DNA of 64,000 nt from Trissonchulus latispiculum (taxonomy: Eukaryota; Nematoda; Enoplea; Enoplida; Ironidae): positions 1 to 64,000 of the forward strand of contig JASAND010027674.1 of the NCBI GenBank assembly GCA_030248195.1. The letters run 5' to 3'. Position numbers and translations under genes: made by a program. Within the stretch, counting starts at the first letter, position 1. Every line of letters begins with the position of its first letter. Under the pieces are notes generated by a model, which was not told the DNA's origin, did no database searches, and saw only the letters and a program-made list of their open reading frames with translations. Positions 35,036 through 46,020 of this stretch are shown piece by piece.

Positions 35036-35039
35036 TACT

Positions 35040-35285
35040 GTCTTTAGTCAGAATTTCATTTGTCAGAATGTCGTTAGTCAGAATATCATTTGTCAAAATG
35101 TCGTTAGTCAGAATATCATTTGTCAGAATATCATTTGTCAAAATGTCGTTAGTCAGAATATCATTTGTCAGAATTTTGTCAGAACTTCACTAGTCAGAAT
35201 TTCATTTGTCAGAATTTCATTAGTCAGAATTTCATTAGTCAGAAAGATGCCACATGTCAGAACTACATTTGTCAGAAATTCACTT
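35040..35285 (+). repeat. 15-bp minisatellite
   Basis: Units TTAGTCAGAATATCA, TTTGTCAGAATATCA and TTTGTCAAAATGTCG alternate for about 16 units. In frame this reads LVRIS/FVRMS pentapeptides, which explains the open frame at 34981-35193. Confidence 0.9.
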
Positions 35286-35653
35286 TTCTGCCAAAGTAAG
35301 GTTTAGAAGGCCAGTGTCAATTTTTAAAGTAACAGATTATAATAAAACAATTGTAAGTTAGTGCATTTCCAATTGGAATGTTTTCGTCGTTAAAAATATC
35401 TTCATCCTGCTCATTCGCTACGTCGTCTCCAACCATTTCAGTCTAGTCACATTCAGCACTAGTTTTAGGGATTAATCCCCGATTGAGCAAAGTGTTTATC
35501 GTCGTCGTGTGCCTTTTAGAACAAAAATATAAATTCCTAAAATGCAAAATGCTGAGACGGTTAGAACCCAACCACTAAAAATTCACTACGCCTCATCCGA
35601 GCTCACCCCTTAAAAATTTTAATTAAATTTTGGATTAAAAATTGAAATTTAAA

Positions 35654-36507
35654 TATATGTTACGTGCAATATTGAAAAGCGTGCAATTTTGAAATTGCAC
35701 GATGTTTCCGTGCAATTTTGAAATTGCACGGGTGAAGCCGTGCAATAGTGAAATACAAAATTTCAAGCCTCTGATTTTATTTTGTTTGTATAAATGTTAA
35801 CTCTCAACACGAAAATTTGCACCATTTGTCGATTTATTGAATTCATTTAATGGAGGTTCACGTCTATAAGGAGCGTTATTATCATCAAAAATTGAGAGCC
35901 TCCATTTTTCTGATGGGGTTCTCGGGGTTCTAACTTTTATCTTTTATCTTTATCCCATGCGTCAAAACTATTACAAGTTTTTCAAAATAATTATCGAAGA
36001 TTTGAATAAGAGTTATCAGTCATTTTAGTTTAAATCAGAAAGCATACAAAATCAAATTATCATACTTGACACTAATGTTTTACATTCTATGATTCGTAAT
36101 TTTATAGTGATGTTGATTTCTGTTCTAAACAATTAGTAGCAGGAACACTTACTCAACTTTTAACCAAAAGTTACTTGTTTAATACTTGTTAACGTAAATT
36201 TATTAGCTATATGCACAAATGGTGCAAATTTTCGTATTGAGAGTTAACATTTATACAAACAAATTAAAATCAGAGGCTTGAAATTTTGTATTTCACTATT
36301 GCACGGTTTCACCCGTGCAATTTTAAAATTGCACGGAAACTCCATGCAATTTCAAAATTGCACGGTAGTTTCCGTGCAATTTTAAAATTGCACGATAAGA
36401 CCATGCAATTTCAAAATTGCACGGAAACATCGTGCAATTTCAAAATTGCACGGAAACATCGTGCAATTTCAAAATTGCACGCTTTTCAATATTGCACGTA
36501 ACATATA
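35654..36507. mobile_element. Foldback element with arrays of GTGCAATTTTGAAATTGCAC palindromes
   Basis: TIR TATATGTTACGTGCAATATT inverted at the right end. Left end carries two 20-bp palindromes (GTGCAATTTTGAAATTGCAC), right end five or six (with TTTTAAAA or TTTCAAAA cores). Inner arms (TTCAAGCCTCTGATTTTATT) also match. Confidence 0.93.
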
Positions 36508-36959
36508 CATGCATGCCACAGTGTACACAAAATAAATATATACACGGAGAAGAATTAGCGGTCGCTGATTGTTCAGAGCTCCTTGCTTATTCGTATCATT
36601 TCACTATTTTTAATTTTTGTATACACATATATATATAGATAGATACACATTATACACATCAGTCACATACACAATCCTGACAAATATACAACAATAATTA
36701 GTCAATTGCATGGTTACAAATACACACATAAATATGGAAGGAATCTGCCTGTCCTAATTAAGTGCTATAAATATGGTCCAGATTTTAATTTCAAAACTAA
36801 TATTTGTAATTCAATTTTATTATTTCAACGATTTAACTTGCCCGACATATATACCAGTGCTAACTGCTAACCAGCCGCATCAGTCAATACATATGCTAAT
36901 AAGTTCTGCTGTGTTCTGTATAATCTGTACATTTCAGAAAAACTTCGGATCTTTTAAAA

Positions 36960-37525
36960 AAACACCCAAGGCTCAGATTCCGCAAGACTTGACCAAATGA
37001 ACTGAAATTTGTCACGGGTATAATTTTCGACCACGCTGAGTTAGATATCACAGATTTTTTTTGATTTCGTGAAATTCGATTCGTGGGTGGATGGAACCAT
37101 GAGAACCGAAAAAGTTTTATCGTCAATTTTGCTAACAGTTGTGTATAGGCGTTTTCAGAGCCGCAGAACACGAATCTGAAATCCGTTTTCGATTCAGCTT
37201 TTCGTTAGCTCAGTATAAGCTTACATCTTAAGCTTACAAATTTAGCTCATTCTGAGCGAACGAAAAGCTGAACCGGAAAACGGACTTCAGATTCGTGTTG
37301 TGCCTCGCGACCCCGAAAACCCTCTATACAACTTTTTAGCAAAATCGAAGAAAAAATTTTCGGTTCCCCTTGGTCCCACTACGAATCGAAAGATCGAATT
37401 TAGCGAAATCAATTAAGTTCTGTGATATTTGAACTTAGCGCGGTGGAAAACATACCAATGCCAAATTTCAGCTCATTTGGTCAAGTTTTAGTCAAATCAA
37501 GAATCTGGGCCTTAGTCGGGATTTT
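36960..37525. mobile_element. F1 foldback element, copy b
   Basis: Arms pair from AAGGCTCAGATTCC / GAATCTGGGCCTTA inward through ACTTGACCAAATGA, and share GACTTCAGATTCGTGTT and TCGTTAGCTCAGTATAAGC with copy a. Confidence 0.9.
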
Positions 37526-37650
37526 CCTGAAAAGGTCCAAAACTTCTTGTCTGAAAATGGGACTTTTAATTTGACAGAACTTTGGAATAGACGCTTATTA
37601 AGACCGACACTAAAGGTATGTAATATATAACACAAACAGCATGTATTAAC

Positions 37651-38019
37651 ACATGACTATCACCAAGAGTTCATAATATATAAGAGTGTGACAGCAGGCA
37701 AGCTCTCTGTTATCAGCTGTAAGTACATGCTATGTTCGCTAACGGCTGACCCCCCCCCCCACAAATGTGTATGTGCTCTTCAAAGAAATTCGCACGCTAT
37801 CTTTATGTGTTAAAGCTCAAAAACACAACTCAGTTGGTTCAATGTGCGTCTGTTGCTAGCTTTAGCACGCAAAGATAGCGTTCTAATTTCTTTGAAGAGC
37901 ACATACACGTTTGTGGGGGGGGGTCAGCCGTTAGCGAACATAGCATGTACCTATAGCTGATAACAGAGAGCTTGTCTGCTGTCACACTCTTATGTATTAT
38001 GTACTCTTGCTATCACGTA
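37651..38019. mobile_element. Foldback element 40 bp downstream of the dbx stop
   Basis: Arms 37651-37815 and about 37862-38019 pair almost fully (TAAGAGTGTGACAGCA / TGCTGTCACACTCTTA; AGCATGTAC with GTACATGCT). A C run on the left mirrors a G run on the right. Probably inside the dbx 3' UTR. Confidence 0.92.
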
Positions 38020-38058
38020 AAAATATTATTGTGTCAATGATACAGCCTGTTGGCTTTT

Positions 38059-38364
38059 TTAGGTAAGTTTAGATGTAGGATAAGCTACTCTAGTGGGAAG
38101 GAGACAGCCTGAACTTGCTGATCTAGAAGAAGCAAAAGCCGTTAATTGTCCGTCAGATTCCGATCCGCTGTTTGGGATTTCATCATCCTGTTCCTTCGGA
38201 TTATCGGACGAACTCTCAGACCCCGACTTGCCGGATGGACTAGAACTGCTGGTTTGATGTCCATCAGAGGAGGACGTTTTGCTGGTACCGCCATTACTAC
38301 TTAGCATTTCCCTTTCTTTGCAATTTCGCCACTTCATACGACGATTTTGGAACCAAATCTTTAC
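38059..38364 (-). CDS. dbx: dbx exon 4 (recognition helix and C-terminus)
   Basis: Starts VKIWFQNRRMKWRNCKERE after acceptor TATCTTCAG and ends ...TSKLT, stop TAA at 38061-38059. The tail is rich in Ser, Gly, Asp and Glu. A long inverted repeat begins 40 bp after the stop. Confidence 0.96.
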   Translation of the reverse strand, partial: VKIWFQNRRMKWRNCKEREMLSSNGGTSKTSSSDGHQTSSSSPSGKSGSESSSDNPKEQDDEIPNSGSESDGQLTAFASSRSASSGCLLPTRVAYPTSKLT

Positions 38365-40795
38365 CTGAAGATATAGAGTAAATGATTGGTGATTCTTCCG
38401 CATACGCACACCTGTGTCTAAAATTCGCAAAACTTAACCGATTAAGCTCAAATTTGGTATAGGCGCATTCATGTTAACACAATTCTGATCTATCTGTGAC
38501 GAAAATTTCAAACTCAAAAAAATTTAAATTTCTTAAATAACTTTTAAGCTTATTTTTAGTTAACGAAAAGCAGACTCGTAAATTGCTTTCAGATTCGTGC
38601 TCAGCTTCCCTGAAAACCCTTGTATACATGTTTTCAGCTATTAAACGCGAGACAAATGCTTTTGGTTCTCCTTGGTTTCCCCTTAAAACATAAAAATTTA
38701 AACTTTTTAAATTTTAAATTTTTGTTAAAGGTCGAACAGAAATTTGTTAAAATACACCCATACCAAATTTGAACTCATTCGGTTAAGATTTGCAAATTTT
38801 AGAAACATGTGGGCGTGTACAGAAGAATCGCCGGATATACAATACATGAAACAGACGGACAATGAAACGGAAATGAAACAGGCTCCTGCGGACAAACAGA
38901 AGCATATTGACAGCAGCAACACTTTGTGTACTTAAGAAATTGATTACCTTTTGAAAACATGTAAGTTTCTCTACCACTGCGGTTCCTTCCGAAACTTTGA
39001 TGCGAATGGGATTATTTCATTGCTTCAAAACTGCTGGGAAGACGCATTAACAAGGACAAAATTTAAACTTAAACTTCAAACTTCAAATATGCACAAGTTC
39101 TAACCTAAACTACAGTAGTTTGTGCTGTAGAAGAATCTTAGCCTGAATGATTTCCCACGAAATGTTATCCGTGTCCATTTTTTCCTTTTCTCAAGGTCCA
39201 ATTCTTCCCGGTGAAAAATCAGAAAGGGGAAGATTACAGAAAGGGTAAATTGGGGGTGGGGGGAGTGGGGAGAGATTTCCACTGTGACACTGAGATCGCA
39301 TAGATAGTTGCAATACAGCAGTACATTGCAGCTTAAATCAATGAATTATATTTTTGTAAAACCACTGAGTGGTTTTGGAAAACATTAATCCTACCCTAAC
39401 CTGTGAATCTTTCAGGCCCAGCTTCTCAGCCAACTTCTTCCTGTCCGGTTTGCTGATGTACTTTTGCAGCTGAAAGCGCTCCTCCAGTCCTTTACGCTGC
39501 TGATCAGAGAAGACTGCGCGACGCAGCATCCCTCGGCGACTGCGACCGTGATGCTGTCTGGCCAGAAGACTCCATCCGGCGGCCGCCGCAGAACTCAATC
39601 CAGGATTTCCCAGACCACCGCTTCCTGACAATTCAAATCCACCGCCCTCAAGCACTGGCAGATTCTGAAGACCTGAAACAATTGCACACAATTCGGTTCA
39701 CAAAAAAGCTGTCATAGGTGGGAAGATTAGAGGTCATTTTTGGTGACATTTTGAAAAGATTTCATTGTAGTAGATTATTTTCATGACTTAGAAGAGCTAA
39801 AGTAATCTACATATGTATATTATTATATCCTCAACATAGGTGCTAACTGCTAGGTATATTATTATATTGTTATTATTAATATTATTATATGTACAATATA
39901 TGTGCGTATTTACGAGCTAGATTTTTTATGACTTACATACATATGTATCTCAGCAAATATCTTAGGCGAGTAAAAGAGTTAAACAGTTCATTTTAACTAG
40001 CCAGCGGAGTTAAACGAGTTAAAAATTTTGAACTCTACTCTTTTAACTCTTAACTTTTACTAAACTTAGCTTTGTCACGGTGCAGTTTTTCCCCCGGTGT
40101 AAAATTTCCCCCCGGAAAAATTACACCGGTCACCGGTGTGAAATTTCCGGGGGGAAATTTTGCACCAAAGCCAGAAATAATGCAGATTCCAGTTTATGAA
40201 TTAAGTTTAGCTCATATAGCAATTAATTATCCTGGTGGAATGTGGAATGTGATGGTGGAATTATGATTAGCCTGAAACGCTGAAATGCCAGAATAATTAC
40301 TCATTATAACTCATATACAAAATCACCTTCATTGAAATATATAATGAATAAAAAATCTTTAAAAACCAGAAATTTTGAAAAATTAATTAAAATTATTGTT
40401 ATATTCTACGGCTTATTTCGCATTTGATAAACCTTAATAAAGAAAAATTTTATGATAAAAGCCAACTCTAGTATTTCTTATGCTCTAATATTATATGATT
40501 TTATTTCTAAGTAAAAATATATATATGCATAAATTAAAGCTTGGAAACTTACGAGCCCAAGCCGTTAAGCAGGAAAAGGTATAAGGTCAAATTAAACCTT
40601 ATTTTTGTTTATTTCATAGATATATAATCATATGCAGCAATCAATACATTCGATAAAAGTTAATAAAGAATCATTCAATTAAATAATAATAATAGCTAAT
40701 AAAGTTCAATTAAATCATTGCTAACTTCTAATCTTATTAAATAAGTATCTTCCTTCGTAAAATAAAAACAATTGAAATTTTGGAAATTATTATTA

Positions 40796-40837
<42 letters not shown>

Positions 40838-43497
40838 TTGTTATACCTTTGCCCTACATACAGATTTTAGCTCGGAGATACAATCTCCAATATTTCCATT
40901 TATTTATTTTTACTTAGAAAATTAAAACATGTAATATTAGAAACCTAAGAAAGATTACAAGTTATTATTTATTTAAGAATTTCATTTAGAAATTTCATTT
41001 CATTTCATTAAGAATTCATTAAGAATTTACTAAGGTTTATCAAATGCAAAATAAGCAATTGAATACAATAATGATTATAATCAATCCTACAAAACTTTTG
41101 ATTGTTCAAAAAATTTTATTCATTATATATTTCGATTTAATTTTGTATCTCTATCTCAGTCGAACTATTATAATGAATAATTATTTTGGCGGATTACGCT
41201 AATCATATTCCACCTTCAAAGCACAATTAGTAGCTTCGATTATGAGCCAAACTCAATTCATAAACAGAAATCTGCATTATTTCTTGCATTGGTGTAAAAT
41301 TTCCTCCCGGAAATTCACACCGGTGTAATTTTTCCAGGGGGAAAATCCACACCGGTGTAATTTTTCCGGGGGAAAGATTTTCAAGGGGGAAAATCACACC
41401 GTGACAAGCTTAACTTAACTTTAACTTTTAACTTTTAAAAGCACTTAGCAAAATTTATGTATTGTATATATTTACTGTATGCCGGATTTCCACTGAATGC
41501 AACCAAACATTGTAATTTTGGTTAGGATCAATTAGTAGTATAGCCCTTTTGTCACTGACCTTTTGACCTCTCAATTGCACCTGGATAACAAGTTAACACC
41601 TAGCTTAATGAGCACTTCAAATAGACTTTATTAATCGTCCTTGTAAACAGTAACCAACCACTTAGCATTACAATAGGATTAGCTTTTGTGTAAACATACT
41701 TTTTGCGAGCACAATAGGCCAATAAATGTAAACTCACCACTCGAAATTTACTAAGCTTCTACTTTAATTTAGAAATGAGCTACACCACCCAGCCCAGGCT
41801 ACGATTGTAAAGGTCAACGCACAAACAAAATATGGACAAGCATACTATAATCCTATCAATTATAAATATATATGTAATCAATAGATATAAAAGATGTAAA
41901 AAATATTATGACAGATTGAAAGAAATAATTGCCAGTGCAATTTATGGTATATTTGTTAGTTACGGGATCTTAGCTCAGTGTTATTGACCGCTGGCTGGGT
42001 GGAAAACTGCCAACCGGAGGCCGGCCGGCCAAGAGGTGCACTTGGTCGTAAGCGGCCGGTAAACGGCCGGCCGACCGCGCTCATATTTCAGCAGTTTATC
42101 AGAATTGGCCCAGTAAATCAATTTTAAATCATGCTGATGCATTTTCATGTCCTGATTTTTGGTCTGGTATTGATAGGTCAGCCTGCCAGCCATGTTTAGT
42201 CTTAGATTCGTCAGCCGGCCGTTTTTGGCCGGTTGGGCAGTCGAAAGACCGCATTGAAAGATTGTTTTAATCAATCAAAGGGGGTGGGGCCGGGGGTATG
42301 TTATATTGATCCGATTGTCTCAACAGTGCTTGTTCAGACCATAGTCACAACTTTTGGGAAAATCCAAACCGCAGCTTGCCACTCTTGTAGACTGTTTATA
42401 ATATAATATTCTACTGATATCTTCCTAATATAATATCCTACAATATCCTACTCTAGGCAAGGTAAGCGCTACGGAGAAAAGAGTGTTGTACAATAGAATA
42501 GGTAAAGTTCGTGTTCCTGCAACAGGATCCTCCACAATTTTAGAAACTCATCGTCATCAGTGGTACTCACTCATACTTTGGTCATGGGACCCATCTCATG
42601 GGTCATGGCTATGGGGCGCATCAGCGAAATATGTCTCTAGAGTCTAGACTAGGCGCTACAGCGCGACTGCTTTTTCAAAATTATGAAATAGAAAATAACA
42701 AGATATGCTCATGCCAAATTCACGGTTGGAATTCTAGTTTCTTTTTGAGTTAGTGAGCTAGTTAATCTAATGGCAAAGGAAAGTTGTGACAGAAATTAAT
42801 GCAGTATCGGATCGGGTGTTTGAGGGGTTCTTGAGCTCTGTATACTTATACTTTTCACTTTTCTCCTTTTCTTTATTATGACTTTCTACAATTTTTTGAG
42901 CCATTGTCAGACCGTTTAGTATTTTGTTGTTAGATTTTCTATGTTTTCTGAAAACGATCAGTATTGTTTTGAGTAGATTAAAAGTCATGGTGTTGAATTT
43001 TGATTTCTAGGTTTATTAGGACGTGTTACACATATCCGAGGTAACAGAATTTATCAGAGAGTAACCACCTCTATACCTTTGCCTCTCTATACTGAATGTT
43101 CGGCATCGCACACCAAGTTCCGATTCTGCAAATTTATGTCCTTACGTCGTCTCATTTCTTTATTAGGCAAAGTTACACAAATCCTATACTTAAAAAAATT
43201 GAGTTAAATTTAGCTCGTTCGGCTTACTCGAAGCCCTAGTTCAAATATACTAAAGGTTATATATAACACATATAAATATAAGTAGTCTTACAATACTGTG
43301 CGGTAATATGATGTGCGAAAGGTGGTGGAAATGTGTTCACTCTTAGACTTCCATAATTTGGAGGCAGTCCGATGTACTGATGTGACGGGTTGATAGAGGA
43401 TCCGCTTTGATCGCTTTCTGATCGATCACTCATCCTGTTGGATACAGCTGAAATGGGTAATAGAAAGTTATGTTTTCTGTTATGCTATGTTATGTTA

Positions 43498-43573
<76 letters not shown>

Positions 43574-44803
43574 CGTGTGTATATATACGTATATATATAT
43601 ATGTTATGCCGAATATGTAAAATTGCCGATTATTCATAATCGGCAAGATTTTTGCCGATTATTCATATTCGGGAACGGTTTCTTGCCGAATATTTAAAAT
43701 GTTATGGTTATTTTAAAATGGTTTGCAATATCTCTTTAAAATTACTCTTGTGATGGCGTTTCTGTTTGGTGTCGTCATCTTTGAACCTTTATTATTCATT
43801 CATTATTTGAAGTTAGAAAGCTATCTTTGTATGAAAATGTAGCTTAATATTTTTTGTTTTTAATGAACACATAAAACTAATTTTGGAAAACGTTTTCGAG
43901 AGACATCCATTATTTGTCATGATACAAACCTATGGGTTACAGTTGTACGATGACTACAGTATAGCTCAAAACAAAGTTAATTTTTTCGAAGATTGCAAAC
44001 TCAGCGAATTTCGTTTAATTTAGATTAGTTTAGATTTAGTTTAAATCAGTTAAAAAACATTTCGAAAATAAGTTTCATGTGATCAGAGAAAGAGATCATA
44101 AAGAGAAAATGTTAAGCTACATTTTCCTATAAAGATACATAGCTTTCTAACTCCAAATAATGAATGAGTATTAAAGGTTCACAGTTGATGACGCCAAACG
44201 GAATCACCATCTTAAGAGTAATTTTAAAGAGATATTGCAAAATTGCATTTTAAATATTCGGCAAGAAGCCGTTGCCGATTATGAATAATCGGCAATTTTA
44301 CATATTCGGCATAACATATATAATATAAATATAAATATATGTATACAAGCAGCACTCAGGTTTGAAATTTACGAGTTTACACCTTTTACGTAAATTATTT
44401 CAGCAATTCTTGCTCGTATCTCCTTTTCTAACGGATCAAGGTTTTTAGAAAAGAATCAAAATCCAACCCTTCCATCCTGATGTATCATTATTACCTCGAT
44501 TCAATCTTGTCATTAAAACTTACAGTTAGATTCCGCAGCAGACGCTGTGGAAACGCCGCCAAGAATAGCGCTGATGCCAAATTTCAGATTTCTGTTTTCT
44601 TGGGGGGAATTAGGCGATCTGACTGAGTCTTCGGAACCAAGGGAAGCGAACACCCCCGGATAAACTGGTGGCAAAGGATTGACCAAAGAAATAAGACCTG
44701 ACTTGGCGGCCGCTACAAATGGTAGATGCGAAAAATATAGAGGTCGGTCAGCGGCGCCTCCCATGTAAAACGAAGCAGCGCTGCTGGAGCTGGGAACAAA
44801 CAT
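38059..44803 (-). CDS. dbx: Dbx-class homeobox transcription factor, complete
   Basis: Four exons (44803-44524, 43447-43292, 39672-39401, 38364-38059) join in frame to a 337-aa protein. Residues 73-81 read LKFGISAIL, the Eh1-like Groucho-binding motif at the matching place in vertebrate DBX1 (LKFGVNAIL). The homeodomain is at residues 193-252: GMLRRAVFSD, KYISKPDRKKLA, GLKDSQ/VKIWFQNRRMKWRN, with R5, L16, F20, W48, F49, Q50, N51 and R53 all present. An intron splits it between positions 44 and 45. The C-terminus is Ser/Gly/Asp/Glu-rich. Known role of the family: a homeodomain repressor that patterns interneuron progenitors. Introns 2 (3.6 kb) and 3 (1.0 kb) carry repeats. The ATG chosen lies just after a possible acceptor (TTTCTCAG), so an upstream non-coding exon or trans-splicing is possible. 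Confidence 0.95.
38410..38805. mobile_element. F1 foldback element, copy c, eroded
   Basis: Right arm complete (AACGAAAAGCAGACTCG, TCAGATTCGTGCTCAG, CCTTGGTTTCCCCTT, TTTGAACTCATTCGGTTAAG); left arm reduced to about 60 bp. Lies in dbx intron 3. Confidence 0.8.
39401..39672 (-). CDS. dbx: dbx exon 3 (first 44 homeodomain residues)
   Basis: Gly/Ser-rich linker, then RRGMLRRAVFSDQQRKGLEE through GLKDSQ. Acceptor TTGTTTCAG, donor CAG/GTTAGG, phase 0 out. Reading past the donor loses the homeodomain at once (VRVGLMF). Confidence 0.96.
39960..41450. mobile_element. TTAACT-rich element interrupted by another foldback element
   Basis: GAGTTAAA words at 39970-40070 and TTAACTTTTAACTTTT at 41407-41440 flank the 40072-41407 element and may be the two ends of one older element. 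dbx intron 2. Confidence 0.45.
40072..41407. mobile_element. Foldback element with CACCGGTG motifs
   Basis: TIR TTGTCACGGTG / CACCGTGACAA. Subterminal GTGTAAAATTTCCCCCCGG and ACACCGGTG blocks at both ends; inner arms (AAATAATGCAGATTCC / GAAATCTGCATTATTT) also pair. Centre is AT-rich with a (TTA)n run at 40786-40836. dbx intron 2. Confidence 0.9.
42004..42243. mobile_element. Small foldback element with GGCCGGCC motifs
   Basis: CTGCCAACCGG at the left, CCGGTTGGGCAG at the right, with GGCCGGCCGGCC and CGGCCGG runs inside. dbx intron 2. Confidence 0.75.
43292..43447 (-). CDS. dbx: dbx exon 2
   Basis: Encodes SVSNRMSDRSESDQSG, then a Pro/His-rich stretch ending FAHHITAQY. Acceptor CATTTCAG, donor GTAAGA; phase 1 in and phase 1 out. 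It fits both neighbours exactly, although the peptide itself is not conserved. Confidence 0.85.
43499..43602. repeat. (AT)n-(GT)n microsatellite
   Basis: About 25 AT units, then GT units and a second short AT run, in dbx intron 1. Confidence 0.95.
43601..44317. mobile_element. Foldback element with GCCGATTATTCATAATCGGC motifs
   Basis: ATGTTATGCCGAATATGTAA is inverted at 44298-44317; arms pair through GGTGTCGTCATC and TTAGAAAGCTATCTTTG. The centre (43955-44060) contains CTACAGTATAGCTCAAAACA, the terminus of the 9497-10101 family. dbx intron 1. Confidence 0.92.
44524..44803 (-). CDS. dbx: dbx exon 1 (start, Eh1-like motif)
   Basis: ATG at 44803-44801 (MFVPSSSSAASFYMGG). Ends at donor GTAAGT in phase 1. 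Contains LKFGISAIL. The open frame upstream has only a TTG (44830), not an ATG. Confidence 0.88.
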
Positions 44804-44830
44804 TTCAGGAATTCTGAGAAAGCTCTTCAA

Positions 44831-45769
44831 CCGCTAGAAGAACCAACCGAAACTGTATATATCAATATAGTTCTGCACAAGGCTCACTAATTGCCAAAGC
44901 GGATTAAGTTAAGACAGAAACAGTAGCCAATCAGATTTAAGAAATAACAGATTTTACAGATCTGTTATTGGTCGAATCAGAATTAAGGCGGAGCTAGGAA
45001 AGATTAAGTCTCTTCGTAATGAATATGGGTTCCCTTCCCTGCGACTGAAGTGTTCTATGATCAAGATAAAGTGTATCAGAAATAATAGAGATTTATTCCT
45101 TAGCTTCGTCCATTATCCCTCCGTCTGCAATTGTAGTGTTTTATAGCTTAAGCCTAAATCTTCAGAAAAAATTCGTAATATCGCTCAGTGGATAATCGCT
45201 GTAAAATCTGCAAATGACTGTTTCTTTAGATCTTTTGATCCCAAAGTCTAAAGCTAATTATAATCACAAACGATGGATTTCATGAAATGAATTTCATAGT
45301 TATAAATCTCTTAGTTAAATCTTATAAGCCCTCTGCTTGTATTAATTGTTTGCATCCCACCTCACGCTTTGCTTTAGCTCGTCAATAGTGAAATTAAGTA
45401 GAACAAGAGGGTAGCAAGCAACTCTTATTTCCCAAAAAAGTAAGAAGCTTGTATTTGGTATGAAAATGAAAATTATTTAATGCACTGCTTGATGGCAGTG
45501 CAAAGCTGAAATGTAGCACCTTAACTGATAGCATAAAACGGACTGTCATATCAATCAGCACTCTTTCCGTTTCAAAAGAGTTGGTCGGCTTCGTAGATAT
45601 ATAAAATAGAAACTGCGGTCAAGATAGCATTTAAAATGTGTACCTTAATAAGAATTGAAGCAAATATAGAGACTATAAATGTTTCACATTTGATCACAAT
45701 TTCTAAACTTGAGCAATCGAACTAAAATTTAGTAGCTACAGCTACGGGTACATATGTACATATGTACGT
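44831..45769. other. dbx 5' flank
   Basis: Region upstream of dbx; AT-rich, no exon recognised. Promoter elements cannot be called with confidence. Confidence 0.4.
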
Positions 45770-46020
45770 TTTCGACCCCGCTGAGTCCAAATACTACGTA
45801 TTTTTGCGAAATTCGATTTTTTATTCCCAAGAGAGAACCAAGGGTAATCGAACAGAAGGAATTTTGCCAGCGAGTTTTCTGAATACTTGCATATATAGAG
45901 GTTTTCAACCCAGAACACGAATCCGCCGTAGACAGTTTTTTTAATTCTGCTTTTCTTTAGCTTAGTGTTAGTATAAACTAAAGTTGCAAGTTGAACATGA
46001 AGTTTGCACTGAGCTTATGA

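Noticed and set aside
34981..35193. LVRIS/FVRMS repeat protein
   Set aside because: A 15-bp minisatellite happens to be in frame; no start context or neighbours.
35690..36500. CRISPR-like array
   Set aside because: The repeated palindromes have no unique spacers of constant length, lie at the two ends of a foldback element, and the genome is eukaryotic.
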